DNA of 64,000 bases from Linnemannia schmuckeri (GCA_029449235.1 JANATG010000008.1:1612001-1676000), one strand, 5' to 3'; positions 33,191-46,000 are shown, counted from the first letter of the stretch. Notes: generated by a model from the letters alone, not told the origin. A program made the numbers and translations.

Positions 33191-34984
33191 CAGCACCAGC
33201 AAAACAGAATAAATTTATTTTTGGGGATCGTATCTCTTACATCCACTTTTTTTTTTTTTTTTTTTGTGGGCTTACCAGAGGGACGAATGCCACGCGATTT
33301 ACTTTCCCACACTCTGGTCACATGATATGATCATCGATTAGACTTTGAAGTTTGAAGGCGAAGCGAGTCGACGCTCAGATCAATCCATCAGTTTTGATTT
33401 TGATAATCTCATCAGTCGCAGTCACTAAATGCATCGTCTGATGGGATAATTTTGCGGAGAAGCGGAGTCTCTTCCACAAAAAAAAGGGTAAGTTCGTGGG
33501 AACCTGCTTTTTTTGGACAAAATCATCGGTCTCTCGATTCCAGATGGGTTTCCGATTGATTGTTGCGCTCATTTTTCTCACTCCTCCCCCCCAAGTGTAC
33601 AAAACGGCCATTAGTCAATCATTGTGCGTGGGATTTTTCTTCTGGCGGTTCAATAGCTTTTCCTCTACATCGGATTGTGGGTTGGGAAAGCTGTGAGAAA
33701 ACGAGAGGGAAAGTGGTGATTGCAAGTGACCTTGAAGGGGTCGAGGATCATTGGTTCAAGCAGAAAAAATAAAAAGGTTGATTTCACATGCTCATTTTTC
33801 TATTTTTTTATCGCATCAACCAGAAATAACGGAGCAAAAGGGGACAGAAAAGGGGAGATCCGGGTGATGGACAAGCAAAGAGAGAGAGAGAGAGGGCATA
33901 GAAAGGAGGCAGCGAGAGGATAGAGAAGAGCAGTCGTCTTGTTGGTCATCCTCCTCCCCTCACTTTTGCTCCATCCATCGCGAAACTGTTTTCCGTTTCC
34001 CACAGTTACTTAGTGGGTTAGAATCTTGTTTTGCTTGTTTTGTCATAACGACTCTTTTCCTTGGCTTCTCATCCTCCTCTCTTCTCCGAGATCGAATGTG
34101 TATCCGGGCTGAAAAAACATCATGGGTTGCTTTTTTCTGTTTTTAATTGTCGGACACCACCGGAGATTTGGTTTACAAGTTGCTGCTGTTTCTCAAGCTA
34201 CATTGCGATTACGAATGATGGTGCGATGGAGTTTTTGTTGGTGTGCGGGTGTGTTTGTGTATGTTTGAGGGGATTTGCCTAGAGTGTGTTGCTTTCTCAC
34301 GCTCGTTCTCTTCTCTCTTTTCTTGTTCTTGTTATCGAGCGATATGTCTTGCTTGCTCGTTCGCTCTCCTCTCGAACACATCACCATTTGAGCGAATTTT
34401 TTTTTTGAGTGATTTTATTTTTTGCATGGTTGATGTTGAAAAGGTACACCTTGCTTGGCAAAAGAGCACGCCAGGAGAACAGACGTGGAGAAGGAGAAAC
34501 AAGGAAAGGAGGGAAGGGATATGTAGGCTTTTGCGTGAGAACTGCGACATCTACGCAATGAGGAGTAACGTTGAAAAGGGGTGATTGAGCAGCAATGATG
34601 AACTGTGGGAGAGGGGAGTTGGGGTGAGGGATAGAGTACGATGGAGCATGATGGAGTGAGCGAGGAGGTTGTCTACTTGCTATCGATGCGAATATTAATG
34701 CGCGCGTGAGATGGGCGTTGTGTATTTGTGTGATGGTGAATTGGGGTGAAATAGACGATGGTTGCTTATCTTTGAATAAAATAAAATGGCATTTTTTTTG
34801 AATTGGCACATGTGGATGAAGCGAGATGTTCGTGTATGTAATTGAGTGTGTGTGATGGTGTTCCCCCCCTTTTTCCCTTTCTTATCCGTGCCTTGTCCTC
34901 CACTCGATGATTGATGGCGAATCCGAGCCCGGGGTTGCCTTCCATATTCAATTTCGCATCCGACAACGACTCGCTTTTTTTTTT
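33191..34984. other. Intergenic region, nothing assigned
   Basis: About 1.8 kb between two + strand genes. It contains a T-run near 33248-33265 and A/T-rich simple sequence. No exon chain or RNA gene is seen. Confidence 0.45.
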
Positions 34985-35284
34985 TTTTTTTATCCATCTT
35001 TGACATTTTTTTTTCCACCTTCCGCTTTCTTCAACTCTCTCACACTCTTCTCTTCTTTCTCTTCTCTTTTTCTTGTTCCTCTTCTTCCTTCTTCTCCTTC
35101 CCTTCTTTTTGCGCACACCATCCACTGACCAACCAACTCTTGTCAACTTTCTTCTCTCCTTCTCTCTCTCGTTCTTCATCTCATTCCTTTTTCTTTCCCT
35201 CCCTCTCCTCATTCCTCTCTTTCATTTACTTTACCCTTCTTCAACCTTCACTTTCCCACTTCAACTCGCAACTCACATACAACC
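34985..35284 (+). promoter_or_regulatory. Pyrimidine-rich leader of the CSL gene
   Basis: About 300 nt of nearly pure C/T sequence run up to the ATG in the context ACCATG at 35282-35287. I find no ATG-led upstream ORF of note in the last 150 nt. It is probably 5' UTR and core promoter. Confidence 0.5.
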
Positions 35285-37908
35285 ATGAAACCTCCTTTCC
35301 CTTCCGCCGCACAAGCATATGCCAAGTCCATCGACTCGGCAACCGCCAGTCGTCACCACCCTGAGGCCCGCCTCACCATCCTCCCTCTCCCCTCTCTCGC
35401 TGCCCTCTACCCAATGGACGAGTCCCACCACCATCATCACCACCACCACCCTTCCTCAACCACTTCCCCTTCCTCAGCAAACCATCACCGCACTGACTCC
35501 TCTATCTCTGCTCTCTCTCACCCTCACTCCCGCTCAAATCCAACCCAGCCATCTCAGCAACAGTTCAACTCACAATCGCGCCCTCACCAGCAGCAGCAGC
35601 CCGGGTACCAGTCCTATGATAGCCGGTATCAAAAGTACCCCGGCTCAAATCCTCTTCCCTCTCAACATCAATCCAAATCCACAATTGCTCCCTTTGCTTC
35701 TCCGATTAAACAGAAATTCACCTCCAGAGAGACTGGAACTGGACAGGGGCCAGAGTACATCGGCACAAGTATGGAGTCTCTCCTGAACGCGATCGAAGTC
35801 CACTCCTCATCCGCATCCTCCTCCTCCTCCCGCTCTCCCTCTCCTTCCTCCACCAGCACTTTCCACAGCATATCACCTGCACCTCCATCACCTCAACTCG
35901 ACAGCGCCACCAACAACAAAGCGCGCATGTCCATCAGCCATCTCCTTGATGATACCCCCTCCGAGAACAGCCGTGTACCAGCCATGCCTGCTGCTCCTCA
36001 ACAACAAAAACAGCAGCAGCAACAGCGCTCACCCAAGGTCAAGGCCAAGTCGACCTCACCCACCTTCTCGACCATCGACATCAACAAGCGCAAGTGGTCC
36101 AACCTCAGCAGCGCCAACTTTGAGGAGGAACGGAACGCAAAGATCCGTCGGTCGATTCAGGCCCACGTCTCAGGCCGCCCTGGCTCGCTCTCTCCCAAGC
36201 TCTCTTCAATGTCTTCATCCACCAGCACTGACGTCCAGTGTGGAACCGTTCTGTCTCGTCAGGTCTTCGAGTCCAAGGATCCCTCAACGCGTTACCAGAT
36301 GACAACTATCAGCTGTCTGCACGCCTCTGTTGCCCAAAAGTCGTATGGATCCGAGAAGCGGTTCCTTTGCCCTCCTCCTATTGTCAACATCCAGGCCCCG
36401 CACGATGGCTCCAACTCGGCATTGAGTAGCCGTCCCCAGGTGACGATGTCGGTGATTTGCGAGACGGGTGACAACAACAGCGCGTTGGGCCAACGGTCGA
36501 CGCTTGAGGATGATCGCACGGGTACCTTCCGCTATCTGTATGTGACTGGCACTGCCAAGGCGAAATCTTTCCAGTTGAAGCTTCAGGTCTACGACCGCGC
36601 CTGTCTACCCAACGGCTTCGTCGCTGCTGCGGCCGGTGTTGATGGCGAGGAAGGTGTGGTCAATGTTGCCGACCTTCCCGCTCCCTATGCTGTCTTTGAC
36701 AGTGCCCCCATCGCCATCATCTCCAAACCCTCCAAGAAGACTGCTAAGGCCCGCAACGTCTCTTCCTGCATCCTCGCCGGTTCCCTGGTCTCTCTTTTTA
36801 ACCGCATCAACTCACAGACCGTCCGCACAAAGTACATGTCTGTCCAGGACGGTGAGTTCTGTGCCAAGAACTCGACCTGGTCTGCCTTCTCGATCACCAT
36901 CGTCGCCAACGGCCCCTGTGGTCTCGGACGCATTGGGTCACCCAAGTCTCATCACCGCCAGTCCCCTGTCCAGTCATCGTCGCCCATCACCTACGGCGCA
37001 GAGATCATCTTGACCGAGACCGAGACGGGACTCCAGACAGACCGCTTGATTGTCTGCAAGGTCGAGAACGGTCGCATCCAGCAGGACGCTACTGGCCCCA
37101 TCTGCCAGATGCAGAAGGTTGCCTTGATGTCGACTGAGCGCAACGAAGATGGCGAGCCTGTGTACCTGAGCGCTGTGGGCAATGACCACCAGGTTGGTCG
37201 GTACATGGATCACTCGACCACGACCAAGACACTCCTGAACTACCAGGCCTCGACTATGATCGGTGGTAACCCCGACTTTTTGAAGCCTGGCGGCGACGAC
37301 TTTTTGTGCTGGACCATCGTCGGCATCTGTAAGTTATCTCTCTTCTCTTCTTTTTCTTCGAAGTTAATGGCGTATGTAATTAATGCAGCTTGCTAACCAT
37401 CGCCTTCTCCCTTGTTTATTTTACTATTACAGCCAAGTTCGAGTATACTTACTTCGAGTCGCTTCCTGCTGCCTCAGAAAACGAGACTCCTCATCCTATT
37501 ACCCCGTTCCCCACCTTGATGAAGAACCCTGTCTACAACGCAGCCTCTCACACACTCGAGTTGGTGGTCTCCAACTTTCACGCACCCGCCGGAGCACAGC
37601 AGCAGGACCAGGCGCCCATGCATGTCTGGCTCGGATCCCGAGGACCCCTCAAGACTCACATTATCCGCCGGACTACTTTGAACGAGCCTTCCGTCGAGGG
37701 TGGCAGTGGTGGTGCTCATGTTGACCAGACGACATTGTTGGTTGATCTGCCTCAGGGTAGCCAGATGGGCGTCTCGTCTGAGGAGAAGCCGATCTCGTTG
37801 CCTCTGTTGTTTGTTCGTCAGACCGACGGCATTACCTACAACTCTCGTGCCAAGGTCGTCTTTACCTGTCCTGACGACAGTGAGCGCTGGACTGTCAGCA
37901 TAGCTTAA
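35285..37908 (+). CDS. CSL (CBF1/RBP-J/Su(H)/LAG-1) family transcription factor
   Basis: Exons 35285-37328 and 37433-37908 give 839 aa. The first 310 residues are low-complexity (His, Gln, Ser, Pro runs). The CSL core then appears in order. A Rel-like N-terminal domain contains AQKSYGSEKRFLCPPP at about 350-365, the hallmark DNA-contacting block. A beta-trefoil region has SKPSKKTAKARNVSSCILAG, LFNRINSQTVRTKYMSV and FCAKNSTWSAFSI. A C-terminal Ig-like part is crossed by the 104-nt intron (WTIVGISKFEYTYFESLP). CSL proteins bind YGTGRGAA-type sites. In animals they mediate Notch output, and in fission yeast the homologues Cbf11 and Cbf12 regulate cell-cycle and adhesion genes without Notch. The intron carries a good branch site (TGCTAAC) just before its pyrimidine tract. 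No Notch-like gene is in the window. Confidence 0.93.
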
Positions 37909-38451
37909 GCTTTTTTTTCTTCTTTTATCCTTTTTCTCATTCAATTTGGTGGCAACATCACTTATCTTTTTAGCTTTCCTATTCTTTGTAATTTCTTTTG
38001 TAATTCTTTTGATTATCTGTACCACTTTTTTGTATCAATACTTCCAACGCCCATTTCTCCTTTCTTTCTTCGCATACCCCTTTGCTTCATTTTTGCAAAT
38101 AATCTCTCTATCTCTTCTCAAAAGTGCTTTTACCTTCAACTCTAATGAAAATAAAAATCATGACACAACCTGATGATCGTTTTTTTTTTTCCCTATCGAG
38201 CCTTTCTCTCCACTTTCATGGTGACTCTTTTACGCACTCATTTCCATCAACGATAGTTGTACAGATGGAGTTGTTTCTTTTTTTTTCGTTTTTAATGCTA
38301 GTATTACAATGAAAAAAGATATATGACTGTTTGGGCTATTTGCTGAATGTAGATAGAAAGAGTATGTGCGTGTTTGGTGTTGCTCGCGATCTGGATTTGT
38401 AGTCCTGCCTATTTGAAATTGGAGGGGAGGGGAGGGGGGTAACTTCAATGA

Positions 38452-39926
38452 TTACCAATCGCCGCCACCAAAGTCTCCGCCTCCAAAATCATTATTCTCG
38501 ATGATTGTCACATCATTTCCTCCACCATAGTTGTTGTTTTCGATAATAGTAATATCGTTTCCGCCACCAAATCCTCCATAGTTGTTATTCTCAATGATGG
38601 TGACATCGCTGCCTCCACCGTATCCTCCATAGTTATTGTTCTCAATAATCGTCACGTCACCGCCTCCACCGACTCCGTAAACTGGGGTAATATCGCCACC
38701 GTAGTAACCGCCAGGGTATCCACTGTATCCGTAGCCGCCGTAGTGGTTGTGTATTCCGCTGCTGAGGAGTGATCCTGCCGCCAGACCTACTGCACCGCCT
38801 AAGATGGAGAGAAGAGAGAGAACGGGAAAAAAAGGAGTGCATTTGAGTATACACGAGAATTAAAAAAAAAAAAACGATGTGATGATAGGCAGTAGCTGTG
38901 ATCTATGCGGAGAGTAGAAGGGTCATTGCGCGTATTGTTGCTCTCTCGAATTTTCTTTTTTTTTTTTTTTTTTTTTTTTTTTGCTTGTTCATCTTCAGCA
39001 AAATGGCAAGTGGCAAGTCATGAGGGCAAAAGCAGGGTTTGCACCAAGCAACAAAGAAAAAAAAAAAAAAAAAAAAAAAAAGGAAAATGAAATGCATAAT
39101 AGAAGAGGAAAAGGGAGCGAAATGGTGTGTATGGTCTTTTCTTTCTTTCAAAAAAGAGCGCGCGCGAGCACATCACAATATCTTTTCGAGTCCAGACGGT
39201 TCTAGCCCCTTTTTGAGTTCGCGATTATTATCCGGCTCAACTTGAGTCTTGTCCACGCTCTGCATGTTTTCCGTTTTTGTCTTTTTATTCTGTCCTTGGT
39301 CAGACCTGTTCACTTTCTTTTCGACTAGCGGGCCGAAAGTAATCCCATCAACACATCTTCAACATAAACAATCTCACTCAACTTTGCTCTCCGCCAGACT
39401 TGTTCTCTGCCTATTAGTTTTACCTGCAACGGCTCCCATGGCAAGACTGGCGCCTGTTCCGGGACCATGATGTTTCTGCGGCACCGGCGCCTGCTGCTGT
39501 ACAATAATTGGTGCCCCCGCTGCTGGAGCTGTTGGGTAAGGATAGGGAGAATAACCTCCCGATACCGGTACTGGCGCTGATATTGGGGAGGCAGTGGGCA
39601 TGTAAGGAGGAGGACGCTGGTACTGTTGTTGGAGTTGATGGTAGTGTGCGTTCTCTTGTTGGTCTGCGGCCTGGCCGAGGGGGTGGGCCCAGGTGACTTG
39701 TCCTGTGGGTTGGTAGATGTAGAAGAGGCGCTGGGTCTTGGGGTCGAATTGGTAGATCCTAGAATGATATTGGTAGAAGGTTGATGGTAGGGAGAGAAGT
39801 GGTGAGGAGGAGGAGTAGAGTAATGAGAGTATGAGAAGCGTTTTCTTTTTTGTCGTGGGAATGTGAGTGAAGGGTGAAGGAGTAATCTTACCAGCCGGGA
39901 GGAAGTGTTGATGGTACTCCGTTCAT
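38452..39926 (-). CDS. WW-domain protein with PPPY motif, glycine zipper and TIIENN repeats
   Basis: Three exons on the complement (39892-39926, 39424-39758, 38452-38798) give 238 aa. A single N-terminal WW domain starts at residue 7 (LPPGWIYQFDPKTQRLFYIY, then GQVTWAHPLG) with both signature Trp and the Tyr pair. It is followed by a Gln-rich segment ending QRPPPYMP, which contains a PPPY motif of the kind WW domains bind. After a Pro/Ala-rich linker, a small-residue segment (GASLAMGAVAGGAVGLAAGS) looks like a glycine zipper able to insert in or lie on a membrane. The last 100 residues are Gly/Tyr-rich and contain five DVTIIENNNYGG-type units. The long middle intron (38799-39423) was bridged because both ends are in phase and the zipper motif continues across it. 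Function is unknown. The architecture suggests an adaptor that may self-associate. Confidence 0.8.
38464..38662 (-). repeat. Tandem DVTIIENN(N/D) repeats in the WW protein
   Basis: Five units of D-(V/I)-T-I-I-E-N-N-(N/D) are separated by Gly/Tyr-rich spacers of 3-8 residues. The unit length varies, so it is not a pure slippage array. Codon choice differs between units, suggesting selection on the peptide. Confidence 0.8.
38956..39081. repeat. Inverted homopolymer pair T27...A25 in an intron
   Basis: T27 (38956-38982) and A25 (39057-39081) flank 74 nt inside the second intron of the WW-protein gene. On either strand the transcript could form a 25-bp U-A stem. Confidence 0.85.
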
Positions 39927-40150
39927 TTTTAAGTGTATGTTTTCTTGTGAGAAAGAGTAGCAGTCCGAGTGAGCTTTTGGTGATTGTGTGTGAGTATGAA
40001 CGTTGGAAAGGAAGAAGAATAAAAGAAAGAAAAGACGCGGGTAGGGCGAAATACCTTTTAAGTCTTTTTTTTTGTTATGCGTTTATGTTTGCCAAGGAAG
40101 CATGGTTGATTGGTAAGACTATCCCTTCATTCAACGCTGATGCGAAAAGG

Positions 40151-40152
<2 letters not shown>

Positions 40153-40198
<46 letters not shown>
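40153..40198. repeat. A46 homopolymer
   Basis: This is the longest homopolymer in the window. It is intergenic, upstream of the WW-protein gene. Confidence 0.9.
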
Positions 40199-40199
<1 letters not shown>

Positions 40200-40681
40200 G
40201 ACCCTCCTTACATTACTTTTGCCACGCCTCCTCAGTGCAGTTTGTCCAGGTGGACAACAATACAATCGAAATTTCTTTTGTCCGAAGAGTATTTTTAGCT
40301 CTCGCGAGAATTTTTGTCAACTTGTCCTACTGTTCTTTGATGTCACTAACTCTCCTCGCACAAGTGTACCGTTGCGCTGATTTTAATATGGATAAAAAAG
40401 AATTTGTTATTTTGAGTTGTATGTCGCTTCCCTGCGCTTGACATTCCAACTAACACCGGTGGCGGAGCAAAACAAGCAACAAGGATCTGGGTAATCCTTT
40501 TCTTCCATTGCCACTTTCTACGCCTACAGCCCTCTTTCCCTCCTAATTACAGCAAGAAACATTGCACGAATAAGCTCACGTCGTAACAAGCACGGGTGCG
40601 AAAGATCAAAAAGCATAGGCAATCTGTACAAGGTATGGTTTATTTTGTGCTCGATGAAAAAAAAAAAAAAAAAAAAATGGT

Positions 40682-40707
40682 AGGATGGATGGATGGATGG
40701 ATGGATG
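40682..40707. repeat. GGAT tetranucleotide repeat downstream of the UNC93-like gene
   Basis: About six GGAT units lie directly after an A21 run (40657-40677). The position is about 130 nt past the stop of the - strand transporter, so it may be part of its 3' UTR. Confidence 0.7.
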
Positions 40708-40830
40708 TGGGTGAAGGGAGTAGTATGACATTAGGGTAAGAACTGAAAGAGTAGGAAAGGTGCAACAACAAAATGTACAAAGTGAGAATGAAGAAAAGGA
40801 GAATGAAAGATGAACAAGATATAATTATTT

Positions 40831-42825
40831 TTAGTTCTTGCCGTCGTAGAGCTCCTGCTTGTCGCCGAGCTCGATTATGTCGTCGCCCTCCTCGATGGTG
40901 TGCTCCTGGACAGCCCTGAAGGCAACAGGGGCAGCACCAAGGACACCAAGACCGACCAAGACAACACAGACAAAGAACTCGCCCATACCGCGGGTCTGGG
41001 CATGAATGGCATTGTATCCGACAGAGGGTCCGTTACCGATGATCGAAGTCTGAACAACGGGAGCAAGGACACCTCCCAAGTTCTGGACAAACTTATAGAA
41101 ACCAGCGAAACGGGCAGCCTGGTTGGTATCGTTGGTCAAGGCTCCCATCAACCAGTACGAGAAACCCTGGTACATGGCATCAACGACTCCGTAGGCGATG
41201 TAGAGGAAGAAGGGACCGATGAAATCCTTGGTATTGTTGACCAGATCGATATCGTGAAAGTCCTTGGGGTTCTTGATCATGTCGATACCGTTCTCGGCCA
41301 GGACGGCGTTGTTGTTGCGGGGACCAAATGTGTGCTGGAAGAAGAACCCTCCAACCCAGGTACCAGCAAGCAACACGGTCAAAAGGGTAAGGCCATAGCG
41401 GGCACGCTTGGGACGGGACCATTCGCGCTTGTCCAAGAACTGACCATAGGCGATCGAGGCAAAAATCTGGGCCAACCAGTAGAACATTGAGTTCATGGCA
41501 CGCGTACGGAGAGTGAAGTTGAAGGCGTTAACGGCGTTGAACTGGTAAGTGTAGACCCAGTTGGAGGTGAAGAACATGGGAATCAAGCACAACATGCGCC
41601 AGTCCAAGAAGAGCTTAAAGACTGAGATCAACTCAGAGGTGGGGCTCGAGTAGCGGACACGAACGACGTTGGAGCCATCCCTACGGAAGACCTTGGAGGT
41701 AGGCAACAGCAGAAGGGAAAGAAGGGCACCAATGATCATGACGATCATGTAGGTGGCATAGGCACCTGTGCTGGCACCACCGGCGCTTGGGTCGTTCCAT
41801 TGGAGGACCAGGGGGATGACGTTACCAATGACACCACCACAGTTAAAGATAGCCCAGAAGATAGCAAAGTACTTGCCCTTGTCACCCTCCTCGGGGTAAC
41901 CCATCATGACGGCACCCTGGGCGCACCACAACCAACCAGCGCCGATACCAAGCAGGCACGAGGCAATGACCACAAAGACGATCGAGGAGATGAAGTGATA
42001 GGCCAAGAAGGATCCGACATAGAGACAGTAGGTCAGACCACCGATGATGAGAAGGAGACGGTGACCAAAGATGTTGAAGAGGGCACCGGCAAAGAGGGAG
42101 GAGATGGCAAAGACGCAGGAGAGGGCGGTCGAGGCGTGGTTTCCGACATCAGAGTCCTTGGCGCTAAGACCGTAGGATCCTGTTCCTTGCAGGGCATTGA
42201 ACATGCCTGGACAGCAGAAACAGATAATGCCCTATTTTAAGTGGAATTCATATATGGGAAAATGAATAGACGGACAGTTTTGTGGAGAAGGGGAGATAAG
42301 GAGAGATGGGATTGGAGTGGAATAAGAAAATATGTTAAAAAGAAAAAACGGTCAGGTCAGCTCACGGGGTTGCTTCTGGGTTGGGTTGGTTGTGGATTCA
42401 TTTCATGCAGATTGACATCGATATCGATTGTGCTTTTGCGCAAATGAGAGCAATAGGAGAAAAAAAGGACCAGTGATAGGCGATTTGAGAGGGGGGATTG
42501 AGAGTGTCTGGAAGAGGGCGTCGAATATGCGTGTGAGCTGAAAGAAGGAGGGGTCAAAGGAGCGCCGAGTTTTGCTGCTGAGGCAAGTGAGGTGTTCAGG
42601 AGCGAGCGAGTGAATGTAGTGTAATGTGATATAGAGTATCGAGTTGAGAGGATAGGGAATGAAAGAGAGTAGGCAGTGGATGTGTTTTGCGGGTTCTCCT
42701 GTAGGCGCAAGTCTGGTTGATTGGTGAAGTGTGGGTGTGAGTTTGAGTATCGAGGAAAGAGAAGGAGAGGGAAGTTGAGGACGTACCACCACAATGACCT
42801 GGGCCAAAGGATCGGAGAGTTTCAT
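40831..42825 (-). CDS. UNC93-like major-facilitator membrane protein
   Basis: Exon 1 (complement 42787-42825) encodes only 13 residues (MKLSDPLAQVIVV). After a 555-nt intron, exon 2 (40831-42231) supplies the rest, 479 aa in total. The junction gives VIVVGIICFCCPGMFNALQG, the typical first helix of fungal UNC93/DUF895 proteins, with the conserved GTGSYG loop. About eleven membrane helices follow. Characteristic segments include GIGAGWLWCAQGAVMMGYPE, FAIFWAIFNCGGVIGNVIPL and the late helix YIAYGVVDAMYQGFSYWLMG with TNDTNQAARFAGFYKFVQNL. The tail is acidic (EEGDDIIELGDKQE) and cytosolic. The substrate is unknown. Animal UNC-93 proteins regulate channels or receptor trafficking, so transport itself is inferred from the fold. 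The tiny first exon is supported by phase and by the good donor GTACGT. Confidence 0.88.
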
Positions 42826-43071
42826 GTTGAGTGAAGTTGTGAGGAAGTGAGAAACGAGAGTGGTGGAGTGTGTTGGAGATAGGAAGGTAAAGGGAGGACG
42901 GTAAGATGTATGAAGTGAGTAGTAATAAGGATAAGGGAAAAGGTACAAACGTATGTGTAGACAATGGGAGGGGGAGGGAGCAACAAAAGGGACCTTGAGG
43001 TGAAGAAGGGAAAAAAAAGAGAAAAGAGAAAAGAGAAAAAAGAAAATCCAGGGTTGGGCAAACAAACAGGC

Positions 43072-43081
43072 ATATATATAT
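43072..43081 (-). promoter_or_regulatory. Possible TATA element of the UNC93-like gene
   Basis: A perfect alternating AT decamer (ATATATATAT) lies about 250 nt upstream of the start at 42825. The sequence between is C/T-rich on the - strand, like other leaders here. Being palindromic it gives no strand information; the assignment is by position only. Confidence 0.35.
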
Positions 43082-46000
43082 GAAGGCCCGGCCGTTTGTG
43101 AAAGGAAGGTCGAGTTAATTTAATCCGTACACTTTTCATCATCCATCCATATCAAAAGTCCGCTCGAAGGGGAGAGAAGGGGGCACAAAGGCAAACAAAA
43201 CCTTCTTGGCCTTACAATTAACGACAAACGCTTGCCCTATTTTTTCTTTTTTTTTTTTTTTTTTCTTTTCTTTTTCATTATTAGCCTTTGGCCAAACGAA
43301 CTCAAGGAAGGAAAGGGGCTAGACGGACTGGATTCACCTCTCGATTGACTAATTGAGTGATTAACTGAATAGTAACCTCTCCTCCTTCAAGACGAGCAGA
43401 TATGAACGTCCGCTTATTTCATGGATAAGTGAGTTATCAACACTGAAAAAAGAAATTGGCTTTCAACCATAGCGAAAGAGAATGTGTAAGTGAGAGAGAG
43501 CAAAAACATACTTTCATTCATTACTCGCTCCCTTTGTTGTTGATGTTGCCGCTGTTGCTGTTGCGGTTGTCGCAGTTCAGTACAAAAAACACTTGAGCAA
43601 ATGTACATCTATCTCGAGCAGAAAAAAAATTACATTCTCATTTTCTTTACTCTTAAATGCAAGGTGAGAAGTGGCAGTTCTGTTGCTTTGCATGGATATA
43701 TGCGAGTTCGATGGATGTCCATGCACATCGCCACCTATTTCCGCTCAATTTCTCGTGGTACATTCATTGATGAAGCACCATTGTGACCCATCGATCAAAC
43801 AAAGCTAGACTGGACTGTCCGATCAAAGTAAACATGCGCTTCTCCCCTCCTTCCTTCCTCGTTGTTCCTTTCCATGCCATGCCGTGGGCGTAACGGTTGC
43901 CCGTTTGTTGTTGTTGTTTTCATTGTTTTGTTGTTTTGTTGCTTTGTTGTTTTTTCATGTCACTTGTGCATCCACCTATCCAATACCTTCCTGCTCCTCG
44001 TATTTCTTGTCCATCTCATTATTCATCAATATGGTTTCTCGGGCATTTGTTGTCGCCTTCCTTTGACTGAGTATGACCTCAACCTTTTTTACTTATTTAC
44101 TTTTTGGAAAACAGCAATTTGAAGTTTGCTTGGTTTGGTTTGCATGTCAAGGAGTAGGATAAACAGACAGATGACTGACTTCTCTCTTTGTTGGGTCTGT
44201 CTGTCTGCCTGACGCCCATGGCTCATTCTCTCTCAACTTTCTCTCTGTTTATCTCTCTGTGTGAGAGGTGTGCTTGTGTTTGTTGGATATCGCTCTCGAT
44301 TCTCGTCCTTCCTCCCCCCACACAGAATGTCGTACAATCATTCCTCTTCGACCGAGGATCTCGACTTTTTGAGTTTTCTTTCTTGGCCCTTCCCCCCTCT
44401 TTCGTCCTTTCCTTCTGGTCCTTCTTGAATCCGATGGTGTGTCCTTTTTCCAAACAGCCCAGTGCTAAGCTTTTTAAGTGCAAACTCTTTGCTAACATGT
44501 TTCGCTTACAGTTTAAGACAGCATTGAAGAAAGTGCATGCAAAGAGTAACTCCAAAAAAGAAAAAACAAGACGGCGACAAATGATGGGAAGGGAGAAGTA
44601 CTCCTAATTACCTCTAATGCGAGCCTTTGATGTGCCGCTGGGAACAATACATTAAGTGATACAGATACACAATGTTTTACAAACATCAAACTCATCGTCC
44701 GTTGTTCCCCGATTGTCGCTGTCATCATCTTTTCATGTGTGTACAGGCATTTGGGTCCTTCCCAATTTGTTTTGTTTTTCGTTATCTTCAAGAGACTCCG
44801 AGGGGGATAGGATATGATCGATACTTGACAGGAATATAGATATGGGATGAAAAAAAAAAGTCAGCAAACAAATTGAAAAAAATATCCAGCGCAACATAGG
44901 AATGGAATGGTCAAGGAAAAAGGGAACCAAAATAGAACGGGCTCGTGGAGTGAAGAGACACGATGAAAGCGAAAGCATGGAGATACGAAGGCACGAAGGC
45001 ATGAGGAGAGAGGCGCAAGGTGAAAAAACGGCGGGAGGATGATGAGTGACGATGGCGATCGATTTTGATCGCTGTTTGTCGAAGATACACAAAAATGCGG
45101 GTGAAGAGTGCTGAAAGATACGGCGATGGGGACACCATTCAGAAAGTGAAGCCTATCAGTTTCGCTGAGTTGCCCTTCAATGTCCATGTAATTGGTGAGG
45201 CCTGGCCCCAGTATTTTTTTTATATCTCCGACCGGGGTGGTTTCAATATGGATACACCATTCGGCAGCGGCAACTCTCCACACTCCCTATAAGGAACGGG
45301 ACGCCGCCTTTTTTTGTGTAAACGAGCTAGCGGGTCGAAACACAGACACAGACATACACCTATTCTTACGATGACTAGAAAGGGTCGAAGGAATTTGATC
45401 CTCCGATGCCCTTACATTTCTTGAACCACGGAGCAAAAAAAAAAAAAGGAAAAAAACCTCTCCAACGGTCGACCCAAAAAAAGCGAGAGGAAAGAGAGCT
45501 GAGCTTGAGCTGGGTCACCAAATACTCATCACCCAAGAGCAATTTCGACGTTTTGTTTGTTGAGGACCTTTTTTCTGCTTTCTGCTGGTCAGATCTACCT
45601 GGTAGTAGGTGGTGGGGGTCTAGGCACCCCTCTTTCTAGAGTTTGGTTGTAGGTTTGATTGCATGCGTGTTTGTTTTTAAGTGTTTTTCTCATATGCCAG
45701 CAAGCAGGACTTGGTCATCGGTTCATTGAGCTTTGGAGAAGAGAAGATGAGCGAAAGTGACAGGAGCATAATTAAGAGTAAAGAGGAACTAAACCGAATG
45801 AAGAACAAACAACAAAATGAAGAACGATGTACAAAACAGACGGCGTGATGTTTCTTTTCAAAGCAAAAAAAAAGAAGTAGGCACCCTAAAAAAACAACTT
45901 TGCTCTCCATTCACCACTGCCACCCGACCTCTCGATCAGCAAAACAAGAACAAGAAGAAAAACAATGGCGCTTTGGTACCCAACACCCAAGAAAAGTAAT

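Noticed and set aside
40831..42240. Asp/Gly-rich + strand frames across the transporter
   Set aside because: Antisense of the UNC93-like coding exon.
44861..45283. 140-aa - strand frame with TNYMDIEGQLSETDRLHFLN
   Set aside because: The first half looks coding-like but the start is GTG, the second half is low-complexity, and no clean splice partners were found.
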